Shown here one piece after another: positions 13,322 through 22,020 of a stretch of DNA of 40,204 bases (positions within the stretch are counted from its first letter, which is position 1; each line of letters starts with the position of its first letter). The notes under the pieces were generated by a model, which searched no databases, had not been told where the DNA came from, and saw only the letters and a program-made list of their open reading frames with translations. A program made the position numbers and the translations under genes. This DNA comes from a virus, in IMG/VR virus record IMGVR_UViG_3300049927_000087, positions 1 through 40,204 of that record; one strand, written 5' to 3'.

Positions 13322-13930
13322 ATGAAGCGCCCCGCGTTCATGTTTTACCCTAGCGACTGGCGAAGTGATGCCGCACTTCAGGCGTGCAAAATCGAGTCGC
13401 GCGGCATATGGCACGAATTGCTGTGCGTCATGCACGAATGCGTCCCTTACGGGCACCTGATCGTCAACGGCGTAGCGCCGACAGATTCACAGGCAGCGCG
13501 CATGATCGGCGTCGAACTGAACAAATACAAGAGTTGTATCAGCGAGTTGCGCGCGGCTGGCGTGCCGAGCTGGAATGACGCGGGCATAATGTATTCGCGC
13601 CGCATGGTCCGCGACGAACGCATCAGAACATTGCGCGCCGACGCCGGAAGTAAAGGCGGCAACCCCGCATTGCTTAAGCAAAGGGATAACCAAAATCCGG
13701 GCAGTAAGGTTAACCAGTTTCCAACCCCTTCACTTGCATTTGCAGTTGACTCTATAAAAAAAGGGGATGTTGTTAGTACAGGCACCCCGCCGGTCGCATG
13801 GTTCACGACACAAGCCGGCATCGTCGCGAAAGCGAAATCGATCGGGCTCGAAATCGGACCGGCCGAGACAATCGAAAGTCTCCGCGATCGTACGCGCGCT
13901 GCGTTGAAAAACTTGCAAGGATCGGGGTAA
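13322..13930 (+). CDS. Replication-initiator-like protein, 202 aa
   Basis: The N-terminus PAFMFYPSDWRSDAALQACK, followed by RGIWHELLCVMHECVPYGHL and YSRRMVRDERIR, matches phage replication proteins of the DUF1376-like/replisome organiser type, with a winged-helix-like DNA-binding domain over residues 1-100. A linker with GSKGGNP follows, then a C-terminal helical part (ETIESLRDRTRAALKNL). The ATG abuts the DnaA-box cluster, consistent with origin binding. The gene is AT-richer at 13660-13790 and holds an A7 run at 13756-13762. Confidence 0.65.
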   Translation: MKRPAFMFYPSDWRSDAALQACKIESRGIWHELLCVMHECVPYGHLIVNGVAPTDSQAARMIGVELNKYKSCISELRAAGVPSWNDAGIMYSRRMVRDERIRTLRADAGSKGGNPALLKQRDNQNPGSKVNQFPTPSLAFAVDSIKKGDVVSTGTPPVAWFTTQAGIVAKAKSIGLEIGPAETIESLRDRTRAALKNLQGSG

Positions 13931-13978
13931 GCGAGCAACATCGCCTGCAACGTCCAACCCCGAGCCGGAGCGCGCACC

Positions 13979-14200
13979 ATGGCAACGCTGAAAGCGATCG
14001 CAAGGCGAGCACTCCCCGCATCGAGCTTCGGACTGCCAGCGCAGCGGAAGTATCCGATCCCCCCAGGCGACAAGGCGCACGCCGCCAACGCGAAAGCCCG
14101 AGCAACGCAACAGGTCAACGCCGGCAAGCTCGCGCCAGCGAGCGCAGCGCGCATCGATGCCAAAGCAAACCGCGTGCTCGGCAAGGGCCGCAAAGCGTGA
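13979..14200 (+). CDS. Small conserved phage protein, 73 aa
   Basis: Contains LPASSFGLPAQRKYPIPPGD followed by an Ala/Lys-rich helix (AHAANAKARATQQVNAGKL) and IDAKANRVLG. This matches a short basic protein found in many phages and mobile elements. GGAG precedes the ATG. Function unknown. Confidence 0.7.
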   Translation: MATLKAIARRALPASSFGLPAQRKYPIPPGDKAHAANAKARATQQVNAGKLAPASAARIDAKANRVLGKGRKA

Positions 14201-14559
14201 GCGCAACACGTCGACGACCGGAGCGGATCGCAGTGCTCGATAACCTTGCCCAAGGCGACGAGCCCGACGGCTTCACGCCGCCGAAATGGCACACCGATCC
14301 GAAGGCAACAACATTACCGCTCGGATATGAGCGCGACGACAGCACAGAGCCCGCCACGCACCGCTTGACACTCGGCGAGCCCTCAGAGCCCCGCCCAGTC
14401 GTCAAGTCGGCGCTATCGCCCGCAGAACTGCCCCGCGAACAGCTTATTGCACTCGCCGCCGGGAGCTTCGAAGCAGCAACGCGCGCGAAATGCTCGCGCA
14501 TCATGGCCGAGACCATCGCAAAAGGCTGGCTCGCCTGCTATCACCGCGCGATGAACTGA
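14197..14559 (+). CDS. Hypothetical protein, 120 aa (GTG start)
   Basis: GTG at 14197 overlaps the preceding stop (GTGA); GTG at 14233 with GGAG upstream is an alternative. The first 75 residues are charged and likely disordered (DEPDGFTPPKWHTDPK); the end is helical (LPREQLIALAAGSFEAATRA ... WLACYHRAMN). Its position before terS is often filled by small packaging or morphogenesis proteins. Function unknown. Confidence 0.6.
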   Translation: MSATRRRPERIAVLDNLAQGDEPDGFTPPKWHTDPKATTLPLGYERDDSTEPATHRLTLGEPSEPRPVVKSALSPAELPREQLIALAAGSFEAATRAKCSRIMAETIAKGWLACYHRAMN

Positions 14560-15128
14560 TGCCCGGCCGCAGCAAAGACCCCGCCGTTAAGCTCGCCAAG
14601 CGCGCGGCGATGGTTGCCCTGCGCGTGCGCGCGCGCGCCCGTGCGGAGCCCGGCGCAGTGACTAACGAACAGATGGCGACAGCGCGCGAAATCATGCGCG
14701 AGTTGGCGGCCGGTTCGAACGTGCGCGCCGCTTGCTTGCGTCGCGACATTCCTGATTATTGCTATTGGGATTGGATCGCACGCGCACCTGTGCTGTTGCC
14801 CGAGCACGAGCTTGCGCTGCGCAATCGCTCGCTCGCGTATGGCGAGCAGCCCGTTGCGCTCGCTGATGCCGATCCGATGACATACACAGATCAGCATGGC
14901 GTGCGCCGCATCGACCCGGGCTACGTGCAATTGCAAAAGCTCCGCATCAATGCGCGTCAATGGGACGCAGAGCGCTTGCGGTCTGAGTCGTACGCTCCGC
15001 CGTCGACTGCGGCCGATCGCGGTCCGGTCGCTGTCACTGTAACGGTCGAGCGATTCATCGAAGCGCCGAGCGATGAACAGCGCGAGCACGCCGAGCGCGT
15101 GCAGCAAGCGCAGCGTGAGCGAGCATGA
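14559..15128 (+). CDS. terS: Terminase small subunit, 189 aa
   Basis: After a basic N-terminus it shows a helix-turn-helix-like stretch (SNVRAACLRRDIPDYCYWDW) and the conserved C-terminal YVQLQKLRINARQWDAERL, as in P22/Bcep-type small terminases that bind the packaging site and feed DNA to the large subunit. The ATG at 14559 shares a base with the preceding TGA, and the stop overlaps the terL start as ATGA. Confidence 0.82.
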   Translation: MPGRSKDPAVKLAKRAAMVALRVRARARAEPGAVTNEQMATAREIMRELAAGSNVRAACLRRDIPDYCYWDWIARAPVLLPEHELALRNRSLAYGEQPVALADADPMTYTDQHGVRRIDPGYVQLQKLRINARQWDAERLRSESYAPPSTAADRGPVAVTVTVERFIEAPSDEQREHAERVQQAQRERA

Positions 15129-16519
15129 GCGCGTTCGTCGACAGTGCCAACGTGTTGCACATACGCCTGCCGTACAAGTGGCGCCCGCGTACCTATCAGC
15201 TCGGCGTGTGGGGTGCGCTTGAACGTGGCGTCAAGCGCGTCTGCGCAATCTGGCATCGTCGCGCCGGCAAGGATGAATTCGCGTTACGCTGGACGTCATG
15301 CGCTGCGCACGAGCGTATTGGCAACTACTGGCATATGCTGCCGAAGGCGAGCCAAGCGCGTAAGGCAATCTGGACCGCTGTCAATCCACACTCAGGTATC
15401 CGCCGCATTGACGAAGCGTTCCCGCTTGAGTTGCGATCGACGACGAACGAACAAGAAATGTTCATCCGCTTTACGAACGGCTCAACGTGGCAAGTCGTCG
15501 GCTCCGACAACTTTAATTCCCTGCTCGGCTCGCCCCCGATTGGGGTAGTCTTCTCCGAATTTTCCCTGGCTGATCCGCAGAGTTGGAGTTTGCTGCGTCC
15601 GATCCTTGTAGAAAATGACGGATGGGCGTTGTTTATCACGACGCCGCGGGGTCGGAATCACGCGCACAAAATGTATGAAGGTGCGAAGGGTGATCCGAAC
15701 TGGTTTTCCGAGCTTTTGACGGTCAAGGATACGGGTGCGATTCCGCTTGCGCGGATCGAGCAGGAGCGTCGCGAGATGACGCGCGAGATGGGTGCGGACG
15801 AAGCGAATGCGATTATTGAGCAGGAGTATTTTTGCTCATTTGACGCGTCGTTTCCGGGTGCTTATTTCGGTGCGCTGATGACGCAGGCGATTGGTGAGGG
15901 TCGGATCATCCCGTTGCCGTACGATCCGCGTGGTGGGGCCGTGACGGCATGGGATATTGGGTTTCACGACTCGACGGCGATTGTAGTTGGGCAGGAAGTC
16001 GGGCCGTGGGTGCATTTCATCGATTACATCGAGCACTCGGGCAAGGGTGCGGACTTTTACGCGAAAGTGTTGCGCGAAAAACCGTATGCATACGACGAGC
16101 ATTTGCTGCCGCATGATGTTTCTGTGCACGAGTGGGGTGCCAATGGCACGTCGCGGAAGCAGGCGTTGCTTGATTTGCAGGTGCGGCCGATTCGCGTCAT
16201 GCCGAAAACGTCGATCATGGACCGGATCAATGCGGCGCGGATGATGATAAATCGGGCGCGTTTCGATGCCGTCAAGTGTGAGCGGCTCGTCAACGCGTTG
16301 CAGCAGTATCACAAGGAATGGGACGATTCGCGCATGATGTGGGGTGACAATCCCGAGCATGATTGGACTTCGCACGGTGCAGATGCTTTTGGCACGTTCG
16401 GGCAGGGTTTTCGCGGTTCGCAGAATCCGCGGTTGAAGCCGAAGGCGCCGAAAAAAGAGCCGATGGCGCGCGAGTGGGGTAATGGGCGTGCTGGCGGCAA
16501 TTCGTGGGCTGGACTTTGA
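15125..16519 (+). CDS. terL: Terminase large subunit, 464 aa
   Basis: ATPase motifs: Walker A-like HRRAGKD (44-50), Walker B VVFSEF with catalytic Glu145, motif III ITTPRGRNH (171-179). Nuclease motifs: D277 in AWDIG, D331 in LLPHD and D420 in HGADAFGTF, the usual Asp triad. It translocates DNA into the procapsid through the portal and cuts it at the end of packaging. Length (464) is normal for the family. The ATGA overlap with terS fixes the start. Confidence 0.92.
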   Translation: MSAFVDSANVLHIRLPYKWRPRTYQLGVWGALERGVKRVCAIWHRRAGKDEFALRWTSCAAHERIGNYWHMLPKASQARKAIWTAVNPHSGIRRIDEAFPLELRSTTNEQEMFIRFTNGSTWQVVGSDNFNSLLGSPPIGVVFSEFSLADPQSWSLLRPILVENDGWALFITTPRGRNHAHKMYEGAKGDPNWFSELLTVKDTGAIPLARIEQERREMTREMGADEANAIIEQEYFCSFDASFPGAYFGALMTQAIGEGRIIPLPYDPRGGAVTAWDIGFHDSTAIVVGQEVGPWVHFIDYIEHSGKGADFYAKVLREKPYAYDEHLLPHDVSVHEWGANGTSRKQALLDLQVRPIRVMPKTSIMDRINAARMMINRARFDAVKCERLVNALQQYHKEWDDSRMMWGDNPEHDWTSHGADAFGTFGQGFRGSQNPRLKPKAPKKEPMAREWGNGRAGGNSWAGL

Positions 16520-16533
16520 TTGGAGGGTTGAAA

Positions 16534-16881
16534 ATGGAGGAGTACGGGAAAGTCGGTGCTGGCGACGTTTATGGACAGCCGCAAAAACTCGCGACGCGCA
16601 GTCACGTCGGCGCGGTAGCCGAAAAAGACGGCCCGAGCGTGCAGGATTATGCCGGGCAGTTACACATGAATGTGGAGCACTTGCGCGATCGCGTGTCGGA
16701 GCTGCGCAACCGCCTGGAGACGGTGTTACGACCTTCCGGGCCAACTCCGGTCGATGATAGGTTGGAGAAACGGCCGCAGGCTGCATTGAGCCCGCTGGCC
16801 GGTGGAATTCTCGCGTCGCACGCGATGGTCGACGAGCTGCACGGCATCGTCAACGATATTTGCCGCCGGCTGCACCTGTAG
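16534..16881 (+). CDS. Hypothetical protein, 115 aa
   Basis: ATG at 16534 has GGAGGG upstream and is better placed than the earlier in-frame ATG at 16504. The middle is a helix (DYAGQLHMNVEHLRDRVSEL) with coiled-coil character and the C-terminus another (ASHAMVDELHGIVNDICRRL). Located between terL and portal, where small head-assembly factors are common. Function unknown. Confidence 0.65.
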   Translation: MEEYGKVGAGDVYGQPQKLATRSHVGAVAEKDGPSVQDYAGQLHMNVEHLRDRVSELRNRLETVLRPSGPTPVDDRLEKRPQAALSPLAGGILASHAMVDELHGIVNDICRRLHL

Positions 16882-16917
16882 GCAGCGTCCGTCCTCAAAC
16901 TAACCGGAGTCGTCATC

Positions 16918-17088
16918 ATGCTCGAATTCGTCTTGTTCGCCATTCTCGGGTTTACGGTGTTTGCCGGCTGGCCGCAGCCGGCGCCGCAGTGGCGTTGGTT
17001 TCTGGCCGTCATCTATGTCGTGCTGATGGTGATCTGGGCGTTCGGCTCGACGCAGGGCTGGAACATGGGCTTTCCGCGGATGCATTGA
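16918..17088 (+). CDS. Small two-helix membrane protein, 56 aa
   Basis: ATG at 16918 follows CCGGAGTCGTC. The product has a first hydrophobic helix (LEFVLFAILGFTVFAGW), a PQPAPQW turn and a second helix (FLAVIYVVLMVIWAFG), then GWNMGFP. It fills the whole gap between its neighbours. A membrane protein between terminase and portal is unusual; a holin-like or envelope role is possible but unproven. Confidence 0.65.
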   Translation: MLEFVLFAILGFTVFAGWPQPAPQWRWFLAVIYVVLMVIWAFGSTQGWNMGFPRMH

Positions 17089-17091
17089 CGC

Positions 17092-19488
17092 ATGGGTAAC
17101 GGGCCGATGTTCAATTTTCCGGCTGTTCCGGGCACGCCGCTGAATGGTGGTATCGGCGGCGGCCCGGCGCAGGGCAATGGCGTGATCCCTCCGGTGGACG
17201 CGGACGAACGTCCGGCACCGGAGGGGATCGTCAGCACGTCGCTTGAGCCGGAGGATGAAGGATTCGACCCGCGCGAGTATGGCGATGTAGTCGAGCGCGC
17301 GAAAGAGCGCTTCGAGTATGTATGCGATGTTGACGCGGAGAATCGCAAGAATCAGGCCGATGATATGCGCTTCGCCTGGGAGCGTGGGGCGCAGTGGCCG
17401 GAGGAAAATCGTCGTGCGCGCGAGACGGCCAACCCGAAGCGGCCGTGGCTCGAATTCAATCAGACCGGCCCGTACATCAAGCGGATTACCAATGAGCAGC
17501 GGCAAAACACGCCGGGGCTTACGGCGCGTCCGGTTGGCAGTGGTGCATCGAAAGCGGTCGCTAACATCTACTCCGGTCTTATTCGTAGCATTGAGTATTG
17601 TTCGAACGCGCCGTCGATCTATGACAATGCGATCGAGCAAGCGGCGACGGGCGGAGCCGGATACTTTCGAGTGATAACGCGCTACGAGCGCGAAGATTCG
17701 TTCTATCAGTCGATCGAATTGCGGCCGATTCCGAATGCGCTTGCGGCGTTCCTTGATCCCGATGCGCAGCTCCCCGACAAGTCGGACGCAAAGTACGGCT
17801 TCGTGTGCGAGTGGATCGACAAGGAGACGTACAAAAAGGAGTGGCCGGATGACGCGCGCAACCCGTGCTCTTGGGAAGCGCAGCCCGATTCGACCGATGG
17901 CCGCTGGTATAACGGCGATCTGATCTGTGTTGCCGATTATTATGAAGTGGTCGAGGAAAAAATCGATCTCGTGCGTCTTTCGGATGGGCGAACGATGTGG
18001 GCCGACAAGTTCGACGCCGAGCAAAAAGACTTGCTCGAAAAGGCGAAGGCGAATCTCCCGCTTGGCGTCGGGCCGGATGCGTTGCCGATGCCGCCGAAGG
18101 TCTTGCAGCGCGAGGAGCGCACGCGCTCGCATGTCGACTGGTTCAAAATATCCGGCAACGATTATCCGCTCGCAAAGTACGGATGGGCCGGCAAGTATGT
18201 GCCCGTCATCATGGTTCCCGGCGACGAAATCGATATCGACGGGAAAAAGGTCAGGCAAGGCGTGATCCGCCGGCTGCGCGACGCGCAGATGATGTACAAC
18301 TACTGGTTCACTCTGGCGACGGAGCGCATCGCGCTCGCGCCGAAAGCGCCGTACGTCGCGATTGCCGGAACTTTCGAGGGCCATGACGAATGGAACTCGC
18401 TCAACACCGACAATCATCCGTATTTGGAGTTTGAGCCGGTCGAATTGGCCGATGGCACGTTTGTAACGCAGGCGCCGCAGCGCACCGAGCCAATCGCGCT
18501 CGATCAAGGGCTCGTGACGATGTTGCAGCTCTGCTCGCAGAATTTGCGCGATATCACGGGCCAAAAAGACGCCGCGCAGCCGAATCCTAACGTGCCATGG
18601 CGAGCAATTCTCGCCGAACAGCGCAAGGGCGACTTGGCGACGTTCCACTATGGCGACAATCTCGCGCGCGCGATCCAGCTTTTCGGGAAGATGGCCGTCG
18701 ATCTGATTCCAAAGGTCTATGACACGCAGCGGGCGCTGCGCATCATCGACGAAGACGGAACCGACAAGCAAGTAACCGTCAATCAGGCCGGTGTGCCCGG
18801 CACGCCGCCGATCAACGATCTGACGACGGGCGAATATGAGTGCGTCGTCACGGTCGGGCCGGCATACGCGACGCGTCGCGTCGAAGCTGCCAACGAAATG
18901 CAGCAATTCCTCGAAGCGATGGGTGAGGACAAGGCGGCACTGATCGGCGATATCTTCGCCGAAATGACGGATTGGCCGAACGGCGTCGGCGACAAGATTG
19001 CGCGACGCCTTAAAGCGATGTTGCCGCCGCAAGTGCTCGCTGCCGACGAGGTAGGCTCGCAAGACCCCGCGGTTGCCTCGATGCAAAACTCGATGAAGCA
19101 ACAGGGGCAACAATTTCAGCAACAGATGCAGCAGGTCATGCAGCACGTTCAACAGCTCACGCAGGAAAATCAGAAATTGCAGAGCGAGATTTACACCGAG
19201 CGCGTCAACAGCGCGAAAAACTCGCTCGCCGCCATGCAAAAGGTCGCTGCGTCGGATCGCTCGCTGCAAATTCAGTCGTTGGAGACGCAAGATACGCAGA
19301 TTCATGCCGCGATGGATGCTAAGGAGCTGAACGCGAAAATCAGCAACGACAAGATCGCCGCGCTGATCGATTTTCTCGCGCGTGTTGTTGTTCCCCTCGT
19401 CGACGCTCAGCAAAAGCAAATGCAGCCCGTCGGCGCCGAAACGAATCAGATCGCGAGCGAAGTATCGCCGCAAGGGGCTACCGCATGA
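17092..19488 (+). CDS. P22-type portal protein, 798 aa
   Basis: Residues about 60-600 follow the P22 gp1 portal family: ADDMRFAWERGAQWPEENRR, then WLEFNQTGPYIKRITNEQRQ, GGAGYFRVITRYER, a long stem/wing region and LRDITGQKDAAQPNP. The last 150 residues form a Gln-rich coiled coil (about 660-720) like the barrel of P22 portal (725 aa). Twelve copies form the DNA channel at the capsid vertex and bind terminase, gp4 and gp10. Start: GTG/ATG options exist; ATG at 17092 is the longest. Confidence 0.92.
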   Translation: MGNGPMFNFPAVPGTPLNGGIGGGPAQGNGVIPPVDADERPAPEGIVSTSLEPEDEGFDPREYGDVVERAKERFEYVCDVDAENRKNQADDMRFAWERGAQWPEENRRARETANPKRPWLEFNQTGPYIKRITNEQRQNTPGLTARPVGSGASKAVANIYSGLIRSIEYCSNAPSIYDNAIEQAATGGAGYFRVITRYEREDSFYQSIELRPIPNALAAFLDPDAQLPDKSDAKYGFVCEWIDKETYKKEWPDDARNPCSWEAQPDSTDGRWYNGDLICVADYYEVVEEKIDLVRLSDGRTMWADKFDAEQKDLLEKAKANLPLGVGPDALPMPPKVLQREERTRSHVDWFKISGNDYPLAKYGWAGKYVPVIMVPGDEIDIDGKKVRQGVIRRLRDAQMMYNYWFTLATERIALAPKAPYVAIAGTFEGHDEWNSLNTDNHPYLEFEPVELADGTFVTQAPQRTEPIALDQGLVTMLQLCSQNLRDITGQKDAAQPNPNVPWRAILAEQRKGDLATFHYGDNLARAIQLFGKMAVDLIPKVYDTQRALRIIDEDGTDKQVTVNQAGVPGTPPINDLTTGEYECVVTVGPAYATRRVEAANEMQQFLEAMGEDKAALIGDIFAEMTDWPNGVGDKIARRLKAMLPPQVLAADEVGSQDPAVASMQNSMKQQGQQFQQQMQQVMQHVQQLTQENQKLQSEIYTERVNSAKNSLAAMQKVAASDRSLQIQSLETQDTQIHAAMDAKELNAKISNDKIAALIDFLARVVVPLVDAQQKQMQPVGAETNQIASEVSPQGATA

Positions 19489-19790
19489 AGGTCGACAATT
19501 TTGTTCCGGCGATGGGCAATAAATCGATTACTTACGCCGTCGGCGTGGCCGCGTCGTCTGCCGCGCTCCCGGTCGGCGGCTCGTCGCTGGAGCTGACGAA
19601 TCCGGGCACGGCGGCCGTTTTCATCGAGCTATTCGGTGATACGGCGCAAGCCGCGACCGTGGCCGGCAGCTATCCGATCCTGCCGGGACAGACGAAGGCG
19701 ATCGATCGCAAGTTGGGCGATGTGTCGATATCGACGATCAGCGGCAGCGCTGCGCAATCGTTGATCGTCTCGCCCGGCATCGGGAGCTGA
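19485..19790 (+). CDS. Small structural protein candidate, 101 aa
   Basis: Beta-rich and Ala/Gly/Ser-rich with no charge clusters (SSLELTNPGTAAVFIELFGD, SYPILPGQTKAIDRKLGDVS), typical of phage virion accessory proteins. ATGA overlap with the portal stop. No specific family is recognised; a head decoration or portal-associated role fits its position. Confidence 0.65.
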   Translation: MKVDNFVPAMGNKSITYAVGVAASSAALPVGGSSLELTNPGTAAVFIELFGDTAQAATVAGSYPILPGQTKAIDRKLGDVSISTISGSAAQSLIVSPGIGS

Positions 19791-19792
19791 CG

Positions 19793-20104
19793 ATGCTGCG
19801 CGGAGCCGCCAACTTCCAGAATCCGAATACGGCGCTCGTCGCCGCGTTCACCGATATTTCAGGCGTGCCTGGCAACGGCACGATCAACACGCCGAGCGGA
19901 CGCTTCGCGATCGCTGCGGCGGCGAGCGCGGCGACGATAACGTGCGCGCTCTGCACGGCGAACAGCAAGATTCAGCTTCAAGTCGAAACGAACGATGGCA
20001 CCTTGAAAAGCGCGACCGTCGTGCCGGGCGCCGGATCGTTCGTTGTGACGGGGAACGCCGCCGCGACGGGAAACACGAATATCAGTTTTGTGCTGATGAA
20101 TTGA
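19793..20104 (+). CDS. Small structural protein candidate, 103 aa
   Basis: Follows the 101-aa gene after 2 bp and has similar composition and length: LRGAANFQNPNTALVAAFTD, strands and a C-terminal FVVTGNAAATGNTNISFVLM. Probably a beta-sandwich virion protein. An intrinsic terminator follows. Function unknown. Confidence 0.65.
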   Translation: MLRGAANFQNPNTALVAAFTDISGVPGNGTINTPSGRFAIAAAASAATITCALCTANSKIQLQVETNDGTLKSATVVPGAGSFVVTGNAAATGNTNISFVLMN

Positions 20105-20111
20105 CGTAGCG

Positions 20112-20136
20112 CCGATCAGACGTTGATCGGTTTTCT
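20112..20136 (+). terminator. Intrinsic terminator after the small structural genes
   Basis: CCGATCA (20112-20118) and TGATCGG (20124-20130) form a 7-bp stem with a 5-base loop, followed by TTTTCT. It lies 8 bp past the 103-aa stop and would reduce readthrough into the scaffold and coat block. Confidence 0.75.
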
Positions 20137-20184
20137 CAATCGCCCGGAGTTGTCTGTTGGGCGCCAACGTAGTGAAAGGCACAC

Positions 20185-20949
20185 ATGAGCACGGAAATTC
20201 GCACGCTAGCAGTCGGAGTACCGCAGGTGTTTCGCTCGCCGCAAGGCCGATCGTTTCTCGCAATGCCGGCTGGCGGCGCGGGCGGCGGCACGGTCTTGCT
20301 GGAGTGGTCGCAAGACGGCGTTTCGTTCCTGCCGGCCCCGCAAGGCGCGTCGGTCAACCCGTATTCGTTTTGCCCGCAGACGCTAGGCATCCAGCAAGCC
20401 GGATACGTTCGCGCGACGGCGGCGGTTGCGGCGGGCGCGGTAGCAGCATCGGACGTGACGCAGATTCCGAATCAATCGTTCAGGCAAGAGCTTGTTCAGA
20501 TGATCGCACTGCCCTGGACGGCGCAAGCATCGGTGACGACGGAACAGATTTTGAACTCGATCCGTTTCCCGGCGGGCGCGCTGCCGTCGAACTGGTCGGC
20601 CGAAATGGATTTCGAATTTTCGTGCAGCAACAACGCCAACGTCAAGACGCTCAAGGCGTATTTCGGGCCGACGGGCAACGGCGGTACTTTCCTCGCGTCG
20701 GTCCCGATTACTTCGTTGCTCAACGGTCGCGTCAAAGTGTGGGCGCGCGGCCAGAATGACAATGTAACCGTCGTCGGCGGCTCGGTCGGTTCGGGGCTCG
20801 GCGAAGGCGGCGGCGCGACTGCGCTGGTGTCGACGACGATCGCCGATTACACGAAGGCGGAGCAGGAATTTTGCTTGACGCTGACGAAGGCAACGGCCGG
20901 CGACGTGGTATCGATCAATCGGATGCACACGCGTCTGTTCACGCAATAG
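20185..20949 (+). CDS. Structural protein candidate, 254 aa
   Basis: Beta-rich, with an N-terminal FRSPQGRSFLAMPAGGAGGG and a C-terminal half like virion proteins: PSNWSAEMDFEFSCSNNANV, LKAYFGPTGNGGTFLASVPI, then CLTLTKATAGDVVSINRMHT. Two neighbouring beta-rich genes and the scaffold gene frame it. A decoration or head-fibre role is plausible but unproven. AAAGG precedes the ATG. Confidence 0.65.
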   Translation: MSTEIRTLAVGVPQVFRSPQGRSFLAMPAGGAGGGTVLLEWSQDGVSFLPAPQGASVNPYSFCPQTLGIQQAGYVRATAAVAAGAVAASDVTQIPNQSFRQELVQMIALPWTAQASVTTEQILNSIRFPAGALPSNWSAEMDFEFSCSNNANVKTLKAYFGPTGNGGTFLASVPITSLLNGRVKVWARGQNDNVTVVGGSVGSGLGEGGGATALVSTTIADYTKAEQEFCLTLTKATAGDVVSINRMHTRLFTQ

Positions 20950-21061
20950 AAACCAAAAAATTGGGAGACGACGAAATCGAGTGTGGCAGCGGGCCGTCCC
21001 TCCACGGCAAAAAGCAGCGCTCGAAAGTAATCGTCGCCCATTCACTTAGAAAGGTAACACT

Positions 21062-22018
21062 GTGCCATCTGATCTAATGCTGCCGGGTATCACTGATACC
21101 GGCACGGCCGCGCCAGCGCCGGGCTCTACGCCCGCAGCGCCGGATGACACTTCGGGACAGCCGGCGACTCCCGACGCACCTTCGCGCGCAGCGGAGCCCT
21201 CGGCGCCTGATCCAGCCGCGCCCGACGCAAACGACGACGATCCGAACGCGCAACAGCGGCCGGATCGCGGTCGACGCACTCGGGATAATCGGATAGACCA
21301 ATTGACGGCGGAAAAGCGCGATTATCAGCGCAATTTCGAGCGCGTCCAAGCGCAAAACGACTTTCTGATGCGGGCTGTTCTCGAAGGGAGAATGGCTCCG
21401 CAGCGAGCCGCAGAGCAGGCGGGCGTGACGGGTGATCTTGTTCCTCCCGACGAGTCAAAGTACGCGGATTGGCGTGCGTATAACCGCGATCTTGCACGGT
21501 ACGAAGCTCGCGTCGAGGTACGCGATCAGCTCAAGGCGTTGGCGCAGAACCAGCAACGCCACTTCGAGCAGCGACAAACGCAACAGACGAATGTTCAGCG
21601 TGCGCAGGCGACCGAACAACTGCATGGCGTGTTGAGCGTGCAGATGCAAGAGGCCGCGGCGAAGTATCCCGATTATGTCGACGTGATCGAGTCGGGCGGC
21701 GCTGGAGACTTGCCGATCAACATCGAAGCTGCAATGGCAGTGACGGGCTTCGGTGGAGATATTGCGTACTATCTCGCGAAATACCCGCATGTTGTGCGGC
21801 AGCTCGCGCAACTTCCCGATGTTGCACTCGGCAATCAGATGGCGATCATCGCCAACTACATGCGCACGAACGCCGCCGCTATCTCAAACGCGCCGGCACC
21901 CGGGCGACCGGGCGGAAGTCGTGGCTCTGCTCCTGCGGGATATCCCGAAAATGCTACGCCCGAGCAGCATCTTGCTTGGAAAGAGCGGACAGCGCCGCGC
22001 AAGGAAAAAAGGCAATAA
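21062..22018 (+). CDS. Scaffolding protein, 318 aa (GTG start)
   Basis: Acidic, Ala/Pro-rich first 70 residues, then an extended charged helical region with QLTAEKRDYQRNFERVQAQN and KALAQNQQRHFEQRQTQQTN, and a C-terminus AWKERTAPRKEKRQ that is basic, as in P22 gp8 (303 aa) whose C-terminal helix-turn-helix binds coat protein. Position directly before the coat gene is the standard scaffold position. GTG at 21062 follows AAAGGTAACACT. Confidence 0.8.
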   Translation: MPSDLMLPGITDTGTAAPAPGSTPAAPDDTSGQPATPDAPSRAAEPSAPDPAAPDANDDDPNAQQRPDRGRRTRDNRIDQLTAEKRDYQRNFERVQAQNDFLMRAVLEGRMAPQRAAEQAGVTGDLVPPDESKYADWRAYNRDLARYEARVEVRDQLKALAQNQQRHFEQRQTQQTNVQRAQATEQLHGVLSVQMQEAAAKYPDYVDVIESGGAGDLPINIEAAMAVTGFGGDIAYYLAKYPHVVRQLAQLPDVALGNQMAIIANYMRTNAAAISNAPAPGRPGGSRGSAPAGYPENATPEQHLAWKERTAPRKEKRQ

Positions 22019-22020
22019 CC

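Noticed and set aside
13746-13758. TTGACT followed by TATAAA inside the initiator gene as a promoter
   Set aside because: The two hexamers are only two bases apart, so they cannot be a -35/-10 pair, and no other -35 fits at 16-18 bp.
15836-16786. 316-aa minus-strand frame opposite terL
   Set aside because: Low-quality Arg/Pro/His-rich composition, covering the conserved nuclease part of the terminase on the other strand.
16900-19473. 857-aa open frame on the minus strand opposite the portal gene
   Set aside because: It is Arg/Leu-rich and mirrors the codon pattern of the portal gene; the portal frame matches a known family across its length and long antisense frames are expected in GC-rich DNA.
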